Shown here one piece after another: positions 8,711 to 17,582 of a stretch of DNA of 64,000 nucleotides. Within the stretch, counting starts at the first letter, position 1. Every line of letters begins with the position of its first letter. This DNA is from Limnochorda pilosa (GTDB lineage Bacteria; Bacillota; Limnochordia; Limnochordales; Limnochordaceae). The position numbers and the translations under genes were made by a program. The stretch is from assembly GCF_001544015.1 (NCBI RefSeq), contig NZ_AP014924.1, positions 2,356,001 through 2,420,000 on the forward strand, in the 5' to 3' direction. The notes under the pieces were generated by a model, which was given only the letters and a program-made list of their open reading frames with translations, had not been told where the DNA came from and made no database searches.

Positions 8711-9094
8711 TCACCCCTCCCGAGGCACGACGGCCACGGCGTCCACCTCGATGCGGGCGCCGGGCACGCAGAGGCCCGAGACCACCGTGGTGCGGGCCGG
8801 CGGCTCCTCGGGAAAGAAGTGCCGGTAGACCTCGTTCATGGCGTCGAAGTCAGCGGCGTCGACCAGGTAGACGGTGGTCCGCACCACGTCGTCCAGGGTG
8901 AGGCCGGCCTCCTCGACCACACCCTGCAACCGGGCCAGGCAAGCCTCGGCCTGAACCACCATCGCGTCGCTCTCCTGGATGACCGGTCGCGGCGGCGTCA
9001 CCCCCGAGAACCAGACCAGGTTCCCCGCCTGAACGGCCGCCGAGTAGGGCCGGCCGGCCGAGGCGACCCGTACTTTACGAGCTTTGCTTGTCAT
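8711..9094 (-). CDS. RidA/YjgF-family enamine/imine deaminase
   Basis: The 127 residues match the RidA family in length and layout: YSAAVQAGNLVWFSG at the N terminus, the QAEACLARLQGVVEEAG helix, DDVVRTTVYLVD, and PPARTTVVSGLCVPGARIEVDAVAV at the C terminus. The family arginine and the final acidic residue of the active site appear present (PARTTV, GARIEVD). RidA proteins hydrolyse the reactive enamines and imines that PLP enzymes release. Its 5' end overlaps the stop region of the PLP ammonia-lyase gene by 20 bp, so the two are translationally coupled, and that enzyme is the likely source of the imine. It is the last gene of the catabolic operon that begins with the RpiR regulator at 17582. 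Confidence 0.92.
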   Translation of the reverse strand: MTSKARKVRVASAGRPYSAAVQAGNLVWFSGVTPPRPVIQESDAMVVQAEACLARLQGVVEEAGLTLDDVVRTTVYLVDAADFDAMNEVYRHFFPEEPPARTTVVSGLCVPGARIEVDAVAVVPREG

Positions 9095-10250
9095 GGTGGA
9101 TACCTCCTGATGTGAGGCACTCGCCCACCCTTCGGGCCATCACCTCGAGCTGATCGTCCCGTAGCGTCCGAACGTCGAAGAGGATCCGCCCCGAATCCAC
9201 CTGGTGGTTCCGCGTGCGGATACTGGGCGACCCTCCCTCGAGCGCGGCCACCAACTGCGAGGCGGTGAGGGCGCCGGCTGCCGGGTCCAGGTCCAGGGCG
9301 ACCCGGGGAATCGGGCGGGTTGCATCGCCCTGGAGCGATATGCGAGCGTAACGGGCGGCCCCGGCCGTCTCCAGAGCGGATCGGAGCCGGTCTGCCAGGG
9401 CCGCCGCCCGAGCTTCCAGCTCCCGGGTCAGGTCGGCCGGCTCGGTGGCGGCGTACTGCTCCAGAGCCCGCAGAAACCCGGCGATGGCTTCCTTGCTCAC
9501 CTTCATGGGGCGAGCGATGCCCTTGTCCTGCACCCGGCACGCCGCTATCAGATCCGCACGCCCGACCACGACGCCCGACGTGGGCCCGCCGAAGGCCTTC
9601 TGGCCACTGTAGACCACCAACGACGCCCCCGCTGCGAGGTACCGATTCAGGTCCATCTCCGCGGCGGCATCGACCACCACGGGAACCCCCCGCTTCGAGG
9701 CGATCTCCACCACCTGCTCCAGCGAGAGCATCCCGTCCTGCTCCGCATGGTGCGAGACCACGTAGAGAACGGCCGCGGCCGGTTCTTCCAGGGCAACCGC
9801 CATCTGGCTGGGGTCGCAACGCTTGACGCTCCCCACCTCGACCGGGATCGCTCCCGTCAACCGTACCGCTTGCACGATCTCCATGCCGAAGTCGACCGCG
9901 TGGCCTTTCTGCAGCACCACCCGCCGGCGGGCGAACCGCGAGGTGTCGGGAAGGAGGCGCGCCCTTCCCAGATCGGGGCCCGTCAGGCACGCGGCCACCG
10001 CGGTGACGATGCCGGCCGCGGCGCACGAGGTCACCACGGCGTCTTCCGCGCCGGCCCATTGGGCCACCCGCCTGCCAGCCGCACGGTGGAGCTGGGCCAT
10101 GTCCACATACTCACCAGCCGCCCGTCCCATCGCTGCCACCGCCGACGGGTCGAGCGTCGACGCGCCCAGATACGTCATCTTCCCCGCCGCGTTGATCAGC
10201 GGGGGCAGACCCAGGGCTTCCTGCCAGTAGCTCACACGTCTCTCCCCCAT
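9075..10250 (-). CDS. SelA-fold PLP-dependent ammonia-lyase, DgaE-like
   Basis: The 391-residue protein resembles the DgaE/SelA-like branch of fold-type I PLP enzymes: PPLINAAGKMTYLGASTLDP at the N terminus, CAAAGIVTAVAACLTG around the phosphate-binding loop, VVDAAAEMDLNRY with the PLP-ring aspartate, and the Schiff-base lysine in VVYSGQKAFGGPTSG. DgaE removes ammonia from D-glucosaminate 6-phosphate to give a 2-keto-3-deoxy sugar acid. Here the substrate is unknown, but an FGGY kinase directly upstream could supply a phosphorylated amino-sugar acid, and RidA downstream would hydrolyse the imine. No KDPG aldolase (DgaF) is in the window, so the analogy is incomplete. Confidence 0.8.
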   Translation of the reverse strand: MGERRVSYWQEALGLPPLINAAGKMTYLGASTLDPSAVAAMGRAAGEYVDMAQLHRAAGRRVAQWAGAEDAVVTSCAAAGIVTAVAACLTGPDLGRARLLPDTSRFARRRVVLQKGHAVDFGMEIVQAVRLTGAIPVEVGSVKRCDPSQMAVALEEPAAAVLYVVSHHAEQDGMLSLEQVVEIASKRGVPVVVDAAAEMDLNRYLAAGASLVVYSGQKAFGGPTSGVVVGRADLIAACRVQDKGIARPMKVSKEAIAGFLRALEQYAATEPADLTRELEARAAALADRLRSALETAGAARYARISLQGDATRPIPRVALDLDPAAGALTASQLVAALEGGSPSIRTRNHQVDSGRILFDVRTLRDDQLEVMARRVGECLTSGGIHHDKQSS

Positions 10251-10275
10251 TCGTTCGGACCGTCGCGCCGTCCCG

Positions 10276-11808
10276 CTACGCCCAGCGCCTGAAGAGGGGC
10301 ATCAGGGCATCGGTGAGTTCCACGAAACGGGCGTAGACCTCGTCGTACGCTCCCGGCCGGCGCGGCTCGAACCGCTCGGGTACGGGCGGGTTGATCTGCG
10401 TTGCCGCTCGCCGCACCGCATCCGCCAAGGCATCGCCGGCGCCGTCGCCGGCCGCGGCCCCCAGGATGGCCGCGCCCCTGAGGGCCTCCAACCCCGGCTC
10501 GGGGAAGCGAAGCAGCGGCAGCTTCAGCACATCGGCCAGGATCTGAGCGATCCGGGCATCGGTGCCTGCCCCTCCCGCGAGCGCCGCCTGCCTGGGAGGC
10601 GGCTGATGCTCCCGAAAAGCGTCCAGGAGCCGGCGCATCGCCATGGCGACCCCTTCCACCGCCGCCCGCACCAGGTGAACGCGCCGCGTGGAGCCGGTCA
10701 GGCCGAAGAAGACGCCGCGCGCCGACGGTTCCCAGAGAGGGCTTCGTTCCCCCGCCAGGTACGGAAGGAAGAGAACGTTCTCCGAGCCCGGGGCAAGGGC
10801 ATCGATCCCTTCGAGGGGCAGGCCGCTGCCGCCGGCCAGGATCCGCGCCAGCCAGTCGAAGACGCCGGCCGCGTTGGCGGTCGCCCCGTTGGTCACCCAG
10901 GCGCCGCCCACGAAGGGGTAGGCGGTCACCCTCGGCGGGCCACCAGGACGCCGGTCGATCAGGGGCTCGGAGGTGACACCCCGCACCACACCGCTGCTTC
11001 CGAGGCTGAGGGCGATATCCCCGGGCTCCATCACGTTGACGCCCAGATTCTGGCAGACCCCGTCGCCCGCCCCCATCAGGACCGGCAGGCCCGCAGGGAG
11101 GCCCAGCCGCCGGGCCAGCTCCTTCCGCATCCCGCCGCCCTTCGCGGTCATCGGGAGGACGGGGGGGAGTTGCTCGGCCCGCACCCCCGCCATCCGGCAG
11201 AGCGCCTCATCCCAGCCGTCAGATTGCAGGTTCCAGAGACCGGTGGCCACCGCGCACGAACGATCGGTACCCGGGCTGCCGGTCAGACGACGGAGGAGCT
11301 CGTCCTTGGGGGAAAGCACCCAGCGGGCCGCGGCGACAGCCCGCCGAAGCTCCTCACCCCCACCGCCCGCGGCGATCCACATCAGCTTCACGGCGGGGTA
11401 GACCGACGACGCATGACACCCGGTGGTCTCGTAGTACCGGGGCCCCATCTCCGCCTGCAGGCGGGTGACGACCGGCTCCGCCCGCCGGTCGCTCCAGGGC
11501 AGCGCTGGGTAGGGGTGGCCCCCCTCCCCGTCCACCAGGACCAACCCCGCCATCTGGCCCGTCACGGCCAGCGAGGCGACGTCACCGCCGCTGATCCCTG
11601 CTGCGAGCAGGTCCCCCATCACCTGCCCCAGGGCCTCGAGGGCCGCCTTCTCCCATTCCTTCGGATCCTGCTCCACCCAGCCCGGTCTGGGTGTTTCCGT
11701 AGGGTAGAGCGCCCGCCGGTGCGCCAGACGACGACCGTCGCCCGTGAAGGCGGCCGCCCGGCAGCCGCTGGTACCCAGGTCCAGCGTCAGATAGACCCTC
11801 TGGTCCAC
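10276..11808 (-). CDS. FGGY-family carbohydrate kinase (xylulokinase-like)
   Basis: I place the start at GTG 11808 (VDQRVYLTLDLGTSGCRAAA), which gives 510 residues, the normal FGGY length; the upstream frame is low-complexity read-through. The N-terminal phosphate-1 motif LDLGTSG and the second-domain motif SLGSSGVVRG are clear, as is PGWVEQDPKEWEKAA, which is common to xylulokinase- and gluconokinase-like members, and ALAGGAGTDARIAQILADVL, the adenosine-site region. It phosphorylates a sugar, polyol or sugar acid in the cytoplasm. The context (ABC importer upstream, PLP ammonia-lyase downstream by 25 bp) points to a sugar acid or derivative rather than xylulose, but the substrate cannot be read from sequence. 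Confidence 0.85.
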   Translation of the reverse strand: MDQRVYLTLDLGTSGCRAAAFTGDGRRLAHRRALYPTETPRPGWVEQDPKEWEKAALEALGQVMGDLLAAGISGGDVASLAVTGQMAGLVLVDGEGGHPYPALPWSDRRAEPVVTRLQAEMGPRYYETTGCHASSVYPAVKLMWIAAGGGGEELRRAVAAARWVLSPKDELLRRLTGSPGTDRSCAVATGLWNLQSDGWDEALCRMAGVRAEQLPPVLPMTAKGGGMRKELARRLGLPAGLPVLMGAGDGVCQNLGVNVMEPGDIALSLGSSGVVRGVTSEPLIDRRPGGPPRVTAYPFVGGAWVTNGATANAAGVFDWLARILAGGSGLPLEGIDALAPGSENVLFLPYLAGERSPLWEPSARGVFFGLTGSTRRVHLVRAAVEGVAMAMRRLLDAFREHQPPPRQAALAGGAGTDARIAQILADVLKLPLLRFPEPGLEALRGAAILGAAAGDGAGDALADAVRRAATQINPPVPERFEPRRPGAYDEVYARFVELTDALMPLFRRWA

Positions 11809-11900
11809 GGCGCCCGCCCCCCTCTCCTCCCCACGCCTGCGGCCCGCGCCCGTTCGTGGGCGCCGGCCGGACCCTCCCCAGCCCTGCTGGCATGCTCGAG

Positions 11901-13028
11901 CTAGAGCTTCTGCCAACCCTTCAGTCCCTTGGCGACCGCGAAGCGCATCAGGTCCCACAGGGCCCGGTTGAGCGCAAGCGGCACGCCGTCCGACATGGGA
12001 TCCACCCGGCTGCTCACGCCCTCCACGGCACCGGCGTCCGAGCAACGCTCGATCACCCGGCCCACGTCGATGCGGTCGAGCACATCCGGCCGCCCGGCGG
12101 CCGCCGCCAGGGACGCCGCGAGCCCGAAGGCCCCCGTGTTGGAGACCGCCGCGGCGATGGCCAGGTCCACCTCGGTTCGTGCGAGGAAGGCTCCCGCCCC
12201 TTCCATCCAGCGGGAGAGGTCCGGGGCCAGGTTTCCCATGCCCAGTTCGTTACCGCCGTCACCGATGCCCACCGTGAGAACGCCCCTCTTCCGAGCCTCG
12301 GTGAAGAGCACGTGGGCGGCAGCCACCAGACGGGGCGGCACCTCCCGGCCCGAAACGTTGTGGTAGTTCCCGTCGGCGGCCCGGTCCGGCGTCTCCACCG
12401 AGAGAGCGAGCGCAGGCACCACCTGCTCGAGCAAGGCTTGCGCCTCGCTCACGGCGGACTCCTGGTTGGAGGTGAAGGGGACCACCGCCGTCGCCGCAGC
12501 CGCAGGCGGGCCCGGCTTCGAGCGAAGCGCCTGCTCAAGGGTGCCGACGATGAGGCCGGCTGACCTCAGGGTGGCGGCCACGACCGGGACGAGCTGCCGG
12601 CCCGTCACCACCACAGGGACGACGCCCCAGGCCTCCTCCAGCACCCGGGCCAGGACCGCGACACCCACGGGGCCGTCGGTCTCGGTCAGATCGTCGAACA
12701 TCCAGGAGCGCGAGGGATAGCCGGTGGCCAGGATCGCCCGGGTGCCCGGCCCCGCCTGGCCCAGCCGGCCGGCGAGGGCGCCGGCGACCGTGGCCAGCAG
12801 GCTGGGAGGCGCTTGGCCGGCGGCCGGCTCCTGCCGCGCCCGTGGGTCGGACTGAGACCGCGCCAGCGCATCGGAACGGGCGGCTTCGAAGAGCGCGTCA
12901 ACGACGCCCCGGGCCGTCAGGTCGGCGGCAATCAGGTGGTCCAACGTGCGTCCGATGGTCTGGAGCAGCGTCTTCTCCACGCTCACGACGGCATGCATCC
13001 TTCCAAGAATCGTCTCGACCGCGTCCAC
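11901..13028 (-). CDS. DUF4392 protein, D-glutamate cyclase-like
   Basis: The protein matches the DUF4392 (D-glutamate cyclase C-terminal) family: a helical N-terminal region, TRAILATGYPSRSWMFDDLTE, VVVTGRQLVPVV, and above all VGIGDGGNELGMGN, the family signature, followed by DLAIAAAVSNTGAFGLAA. Mammalian DGLUCY converts D-glutamate to 5-oxo-D-proline; bacterial members are poorly studied and often stand in transport or catabolic operons. The frame is open to TTG 13076, inside the permease gene. I prefer GTG 13028, 13 bp after the permease stop, although its ribosome site is weak. It suggests that the imported compound contains, or yields, a D-amino acid or lactam. Confidence 0.8.
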   Translation of the reverse strand: MDAVETILGRMHAVVSVEKTLLQTIGRTLDHLIAADLTARGVVDALFEAARSDALARSQSDPRARQEPAAGQAPPSLLATVAGALAGRLGQAGPGTRAILATGYPSRSWMFDDLTETDGPVGVAVLARVLEEAWGVVPVVVTGRQLVPVVAATLRSAGLIVGTLEQALRSKPGPPAAAATAVVPFTSNQESAVSEAQALLEQVVPALALSVETPDRAADGNYHNVSGREVPPRLVAAAHVLFTEARKRGVLTVGIGDGGNELGMGNLAPDLSRWMEGAGAFLARTEVDLAIAAAVSNTGAFGLAASLAAAAGRPDVLDRIDVGRVIERCSDAGAVEGVSSRVDPMSDGVPLALNRALWDLMRFAVAKGLKGWQKL

Positions 13029-13041
13029 CGGTTGCTTCGGG

Positions 13042-13932
13042 CTAGAGCTTCCGCCCCCGGGTCGCCGTCGGGTCAAGCCGGTCGCGCAGAGCGTCCCCGG
13101 CCATGTTCAGCCCCAGCACCAGAAGGGCGATGGCCAAGCCGGGGAAGAGCATCATGTGCGGCGCCAGGTGGACGAACCCCCTGGCCTGGCTGAGCATGGT
13201 GCCCCACTCGGGCGCAGGTGGCTGGACGCCCAGCCCCAGGAACCCCAGCGCCGCCGAGAGGAGCACCGCCTGGCTCAACTCCAGGGTGACCTGGACGATG
13301 AGCGGCGAGGCCACATTGGGAACCACGTGTCGGACGAGCACCCGGCGATCGGGCACGCCAAGGGCTCGGCACGCTTCGAAGTACTCCTTGTTCTTCACGG
13401 CCAGCGTGGCGCCCCGGGCGATGCGGGCCGGTCCCGCCAGGGCGCCGGCCGCGACGGCTACCACCAGCGCCCTTTCGCCCACACCGATCACCGCGACGAT
13501 GGCCACCGCCAGAACCATGGAGGGGAACGTGAGGACCAGGTCGGTGATCGACATGAGCACCTGATCCGCCCACCCACCCCGGTAGCCACTTACAAGCCCG
13601 AGCAGGATCCCCACCGAGGCCCCTAGAGCCACACCGGCCATTGGAATGACGATCGTCCGGCTGACTCCGTACAGAATGCGGCTCAGAATGTCGCGTCCCA
13701 GCTCGTCGGTCCCCAGCCAGTGCGCCCGCGATGGGCCCTCCAAGGCGTGCAGGAGGTCCTGGCCCGCGGCATCGTACGGTGCGATCCAGGGTGCCGCCAC
13801 ACCGAGGAGAACGATGCTCACCAGCAGCCAGAGGGCCAGGCGCCCGCGCCAGTCCCGCCGCCTGGCCGCCCGGAGGTTGGGGGCTACTGGAAGCTTGCCA
13901 GCAACCGACGCTCCCGTCCTTCCGTCCATCAT
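13042..13932 (-). CDS. DppC/OppC-type ABC transporter permease
   Basis: The 296-residue membrane protein has the short N-terminal OppC segment with one membrane helix (LALWLLVSIVLLGVAAPW), then APYDAAGQDLLHALEGPSRA and HWLGTDELGRDILSRILYG, which are diagnostic of DppC-type permeases. The EAA loop is EACRALGVPDRRVLVRHVVP, the site where the ATPase docks. About six membrane helices are visible. It pairs with the DppB-type gene upstream (19-bp gap) and with the family 5 binding protein. No DppD/DppF ATPases are in the window, so ATPase subunits must be borrowed from elsewhere in the genome. Confidence 0.93.
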   Translation of the reverse strand: MMDGRTGASVAGKLPVAPNLRAARRRDWRGRLALWLLVSIVLLGVAAPWIAPYDAAGQDLLHALEGPSRAHWLGTDELGRDILSRILYGVSRTIVIPMAGVALGASVGILLGLVSGYRGGWADQVLMSITDLVLTFPSMVLAVAIVAVIGVGERALVVAVAAGALAGPARIARGATLAVKNKEYFEACRALGVPDRRVLVRHVVPNVASPLIVQVTLELSQAVLLSAALGFLGLGVQPPAPEWGTMLSQARGFVHLAPHMMLFPGLAIALLVLGLNMAGDALRDRLDPTATRGRKL

Positions 13933-13951
13933 GATCGGCCCCCGTCCCGAT

Positions 13952-14881
13952 TCACTGGTACTGAATCCGTGGATCGATGGCCGCGTACGCCAGGTCCACC
14001 AGAAGGTTGATCGCCAGGAAGGCCGCCACGTACACCAGAGTCAGGGCCTGAACCACCGCGTAGTCCCGCACCCCGACGGCGTTGATCAGCAAGAAGCCGA
14101 GCCCGGAGTAGGAGAAGAGGGTCTCCACCACCACGGACCCCCCCAGGAGGTACCCCAGTTGCAGACCCACCACCGTCACCACGGGGATCAGCGCATTTCG
14201 CAGCCCGTGCCGGAGCACCACCCGGCGGGAGGCGATCCCCTTGGCCACCGCTGTGCGAATGTAGTCCTGGCCTAGTACGTCCAGCATCGCAGACCGAGCC
14301 GTGCGGGCAAAGACCGCGGCGAGACGGGCCGCGACGGCCACCGCCGGCAGCACCAGGGCCCAGGCCGAACCGCTGCCACCGGCCGGCAGCCAGTGCAACT
14401 GCACCGCGAAGAGGCTGATGAGCAAAAGACCCAGCCAGAAGTTGGGGATGCTCAGGAGGGCGACGGTACCCGCCGCGGCCACCTGATCGATGACGGACCC
14501 CGGCCAGACCGCCGAGGCGATCCCCGCCGGGAGCCCGATCAGGAGCGCCAGGCCCAGAGCCGCCGCCGCCAGCCCCAGGGTGCGCGGGACGTGCTCGGCG
14601 ATGACGGCAGCGATGTCCTTTCCATACAGCACCGAGCGACCCAGATCCATGTGGAAGAGGCCCTGGACGTAGCTCACGTACTGGGACACGAGAGGCCGGT
14701 CCAGCCCCATCTCCGCCCGAACCGCCGCCACCGCCTCCTCCGACGCGCCGAGACCCGCCACCAGCCGGGCCGGATCCCCCGGCGCCATGCGGAAGACGAA
14801 GAAGACCGCGGTCACCACCACCGCCAGCACGATGATGGCCCGGAGGGTTCGGCGTATGAGGAACCTGGCCATGCCAGCCAT
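13952..14881 (-). CDS. DppB/OppB-type ABC transporter permease
   Basis: The 309-residue protein begins MARFLIRRTLRAIIVLAVVV and shows the DppB hallmarks: FRMAPGDPARLV, the periplasmic MGLDRPLVSQYVSYVQG...MDLGRS segment, and the EAA loop around RTAVAKGIASRRVVLRHGLR. GGSVVVETLFSYSGLGFLLINAV is the conserved last-helices region. It forms the heterodimeric channel with the DppC-type protein encoded next. The start is ATG 14881 or an internal ATG close by (MAGM). It lies 89 bp after the binding-protein gene on the same strand. Confidence 0.93.
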   Translation of the reverse strand: MAGMARFLIRRTLRAIIVLAVVVTAVFFVFRMAPGDPARLVAGLGASEEAVAAVRAEMGLDRPLVSQYVSYVQGLFHMDLGRSVLYGKDIAAVIAEHVPRTLGLAAAALGLALLIGLPAGIASAVWPGSVIDQVAAAGTVALLSIPNFWLGLLLISLFAVQLHWLPAGGSGSAWALVLPAVAVAARLAAVFARTARSAMLDVLGQDYIRTAVAKGIASRRVVLRHGLRNALIPVVTVVGLQLGYLLGGSVVVETLFSYSGLGFLLINAVGVRDYAVVQALTLVYVAAFLAINLLVDLAYAAIDPRIQYQ

Positions 14882-14970
14882 CGGACCGGCCCTCCCATCC
14901 CTGATGCCCTGCGACGGGTCGCACCGGGCCCCACCGTCGTTGGGTCGGCGGGGCCCGATGCGTACCCAGA

Positions 14971-16563
14971 CTAGCGCCCGGCCTGCCTCAGGTCGGTGAA
15001 GAGGGTCGGCAGCACCACCAGCCCATTAACGTCGCTACGGGCAGCCACAAGACGCATCTCGGCGTAGAGCCAGATGTAGGGGTTCTCCTCCATCAGGATC
15101 CGCTGAACTTCACCGAGGAGTTCGTTTCGCCGGGCAGGATCCACCGTCTGGTCCGACTGCGTCAGCAACCGGTCCACCTGCGGGTTGGCGTACCTGCCGA
15201 TGTTCCAGACGGTCGGCACCCCCAGGGGATCCTTGTTCGAGAGGAAGAGGGACGAGAGCGCGTATCCGCCGTCGCCGTTGGAGGGGTTGAAGGCCCAGAT
15301 GAACAGGTCGAAACCGGCATCCTCGGCCGGTACCTTCAGGTAATCCCAGTACCCCGCCCGATCCACCTTATGGATGTTGACGTCCACGCCCACCTTACGA
15401 AGCTGGTGGGTGACCGCCTGCACCACCACCAGGTCGTTCGGGTAGGAGCCTTCCGAGGTGATGAAGGTAAGGGTCAGGGTCCGGCCGTTCTTTTGCACCA
15501 TACCTGACGGCCCCGGCGTCCAGCCGGCCTCGGCCAGCAGCGCCCGGGCCCGGTCCGGATCATACGCACGCCTGCCGATGTCCCGGTAGCCCGTGGCGTC
15601 GGGCGCCAGCGGCGATTCCAGGACCTGCGCCTGCCCCATGAAGATCGCCCGAGCGATCCCTTCCTTGTCCACCGCGTGGTTCAGGGCCAGGCGGACCCTG
15701 GGATCCTGCAGATCCGGGTTGAGCACGTGAATGCCGATGCCCACCGTCCGAAGGGTCGGCTGGGAGATGACCTGTACCCGGCGATCGCTCGCCAGCCGAA
15801 CGGTGTCCTGCGGGGTAACGGCTGCCGCCACGTCCACCTGCCCGGCGAGCAGCAGCCCCACCCGGGAGGTGACATCGGGTATGTACCGGAAGGTGATCTC
15901 GTCCACGCCGGCGGCCGGACCCCAGTAGCCGTCGAACCGCTCCACGGTCACCTCGGAGCCGGGGTGGAAGGACCGCAGCTGGAACGGCCCGGTTCCCACC
16001 GGATGCTGGTCGTAGGCTTTACCGTACCGGGCCACCGCCGACGGGCTGACGATGGCCGCCGATCCGTGGGCCAGCGTGTTGAGCAGCGTCGGGAACGGCT
16101 TCTTGGTGGTGATCGAAACCGTATGGGGGTCGATCACGCGCACCGACTCGAGAGGATCCCAGAGCGGCCGGTTGAGAGGGTTCTGCTTCGGATCCATGGA
16201 GCGTTCCAGGTTGAATCGGACTGCCTCGGCATCGAAGGCCGTGCCGTCGTGGAAGCGGACCCCCCTGCGCAACCGGAAGGTCCAGGTGAGCCCGCCGTCG
16301 GAGACGCTCCACTCCGTGGCCAGCGCGGGCTCGAAACGGAGATCGGCGTCGAACCGTACCAGCCCTTCATACAAGACGAGCCCCACTTCGTAGGGCGAGG
16401 GGGCGTTGACGTAGCCAGCCAGCGGGTCGAGCTCGACGACAGGCACTTCCTGCGCGTAGACCAGGCCGGCGGCCTGTGCGGCTCCCGCCCCGGCAAGGAA
16501 GATCGCCGCCGCCGCAAGCACGGCGATCGCCCAAGAACAGCTTCCACGTGCGATGGATTGCAC
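14971..16563 (-). CDS. Family 5 ABC substrate-binding protein (peptide/opine/nickel type)
   Basis: The 530-residue protein has an N-terminal signal peptide (AIAVLAAAAIFLAGAGAAQAA) without a lipobox cysteine at the cleavage point, so it is likely free or otherwise anchored. The SBP_bac_5 pattern is complete: EVPVVELDPLAGYVNAPSP, YEGLVRFDADLRFEPALATEW, LRRGVRFHDGTAFDAEAVRFNLER, VGTGPFQLRSF and AGWTPGPSGM. It delivers peptides, opines or modified amino acids to DppB/DppC. The enzymes downstream (D-glutamate-cyclase-like protein, kinase, ammonia-lyase, RidA) suggest an amino-sugar or D-amino-acid conjugate as ligand; that is inference. A ribosome site, AGGAGGTGC, lies at 16570-16578. Confidence 0.92.
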   Translation of the reverse strand: MQSIARGSCSWAIAVLAAAAIFLAGAGAAQAAGLVYAQEVPVVELDPLAGYVNAPSPYEVGLVLYEGLVRFDADLRFEPALATEWSVSDGGLTWTFRLRRGVRFHDGTAFDAEAVRFNLERSMDPKQNPLNRPLWDPLESVRVIDPHTVSITTKKPFPTLLNTLAHGSAAIVSPSAVARYGKAYDQHPVGTGPFQLRSFHPGSEVTVERFDGYWGPAAGVDEITFRYIPDVTSRVGLLLAGQVDVAAAVTPQDTVRLASDRRVQVISQPTLRTVGIGIHVLNPDLQDPRVRLALNHAVDKEGIARAIFMGQAQVLESPLAPDATGYRDIGRRAYDPDRARALLAEAGWTPGPSGMVQKNGRTLTLTFITSEGSYPNDLVVVQAVTHQLRKVGVDVNIHKVDRAGYWDYLKVPAEDAGFDLFIWAFNPSNGDGGYALSSLFLSNKDPLGVPTVWNIGRYANPQVDRLLTQSDQTVDPARRNELLGEVQRILMEENPYIWLYAEMRLVAARSDVNGLVVLPTLFTDLRQAGR

Positions 16564-16613
16564 CGATCCAGCACCTCCTTGTTCCCTTCAGTCAAAGGAT
16601 CCAGCCAGCCAGG

Positions 16614-17582
16614 CTAGAAGCGCTTGTCCGCGTTCACCTCCCTGACCCGTGCAATGTTGCGCACGGCCTGGTCGTAGCGCTTGAGGGAAACCAGGACGAA
16701 GAGCGTATCGACGATGGCGATCTGAGCCACCCGCGAGGACATCGCCTCCGTGCGGAAGGCCGTCTCCCGGGCCGAGGTAAACAGGTGGATGTCCGCGAAG
16801 CGGGTGATCGGCGATCTGCCGAAACTGGTGATGCAGATGGTGGTCGCTCCGCAGCCTCGGGCCAGCTCCAGCGAGCGGACCGTCTCCCGGGTGCTGCCCG
16901 AATGGCTCACGCCCACGGCAACCGCCCCCGGGCGTAGAAGGGCCGCCTTGGTCGCCTGGGCGTGCCCGTCGTGCAAGGCTTGCGTGGCGAGGCCAAGCTT
17001 GGTGAACCGCTGGGCCGCGTCCGCCGCCACCCACGCCGAGAGCCCGACCGCGAAGAAGACCACTTCCGTCGCCTGGTGGATCGCGCTGGCCGCCTCCTCC
17101 AGCGCCCTTACGTCCACGACCTTTTCGGTGGAGGCGAGAGCGGCTGCCGTGGCGCCGAAAACCTTGGAGCGCACGGTAGCCGCGTCGTCGGTGGGGAGAA
17201 CGTCTTCGTGGATCTGCTGGACCGGCGCCACCAGGTCCTGCGCGATGCGGATCTTCAGCTCCTGGAAGCCCGAGAAGCCCAGCTTGCGGCTGAGGCGCAC
17301 CACCGTCGCCTCACTCGCCTGGCTCCGCTCGGCCAGCTCCGTGATAGAGATCCGCACCACGTCGTCGGGTTTCGCCAGAAGGCATTCGGCGACACGCCGC
17401 TCGGCCGCCCTCAGCTCAGGGAGAATCCCCTGAAGGCGAGCCAGGCCGTTCGCTCCCGACAGAGGAAGGGCGGAGGCGCTTTCTCCTCGCTCTCCGGCCT
17501 CCGCTGGTCGGGCCCGGCCGGACGCGACCCTGGGTCTCCGTTGGGTTGGTTCACGCCGGGCACGCTGCGCCACACTCCTCAC
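16614..17582 (-). CDS. RpiR/MurR-family regulator (HTH plus SIS domain)
   Basis: An unusual Arg/Pro-rich stretch of about 45 residues precedes the real domain, so the start (GTG 17582) may be too far upstream. From LARLQGILPELRAAERRVAE an HTH_6 domain follows, with ITELAERSQASEATVVRLSRKLGFSGF split as helix-turn-helix. The second half is a SIS sugar-phosphate-binding domain: VVFFAVGLSAWVAADAAQRF, then VAVGVSHSGSTRETVRSLE with the SHSG sugar-phosphate loop, and TTICITSFGRSPI. Such regulators sense a phosphosugar made by the pathway they control. It is the first gene of the operon that runs to RidA, and the FGGY kinase product is the natural effector candidate. Confidence 0.88.
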   Translation of the reverse strand: MRSVAQRARREPTQRRPRVASGRARPAEAGERGESASALPLSGANGLARLQGILPELRAAERRVAECLLAKPDDVVRISITELAERSQASEATVVRLSRKLGFSGFQELKIRIAQDLVAPVQQIHEDVLPTDDAATVRSKVFGATAAALASTEKVVDVRALEEAASAIHQATEVVFFAVGLSAWVAADAAQRFTKLGLATQALHDGHAQATKAALLRPGAVAVGVSHSGSTRETVRSLELARGCGATTICITSFGRSPITRFADIHLFTSARETAFRTEAMSSRVAQIAIVDTLFVLVSLKRYDQAVRNIARVREVNADKRF

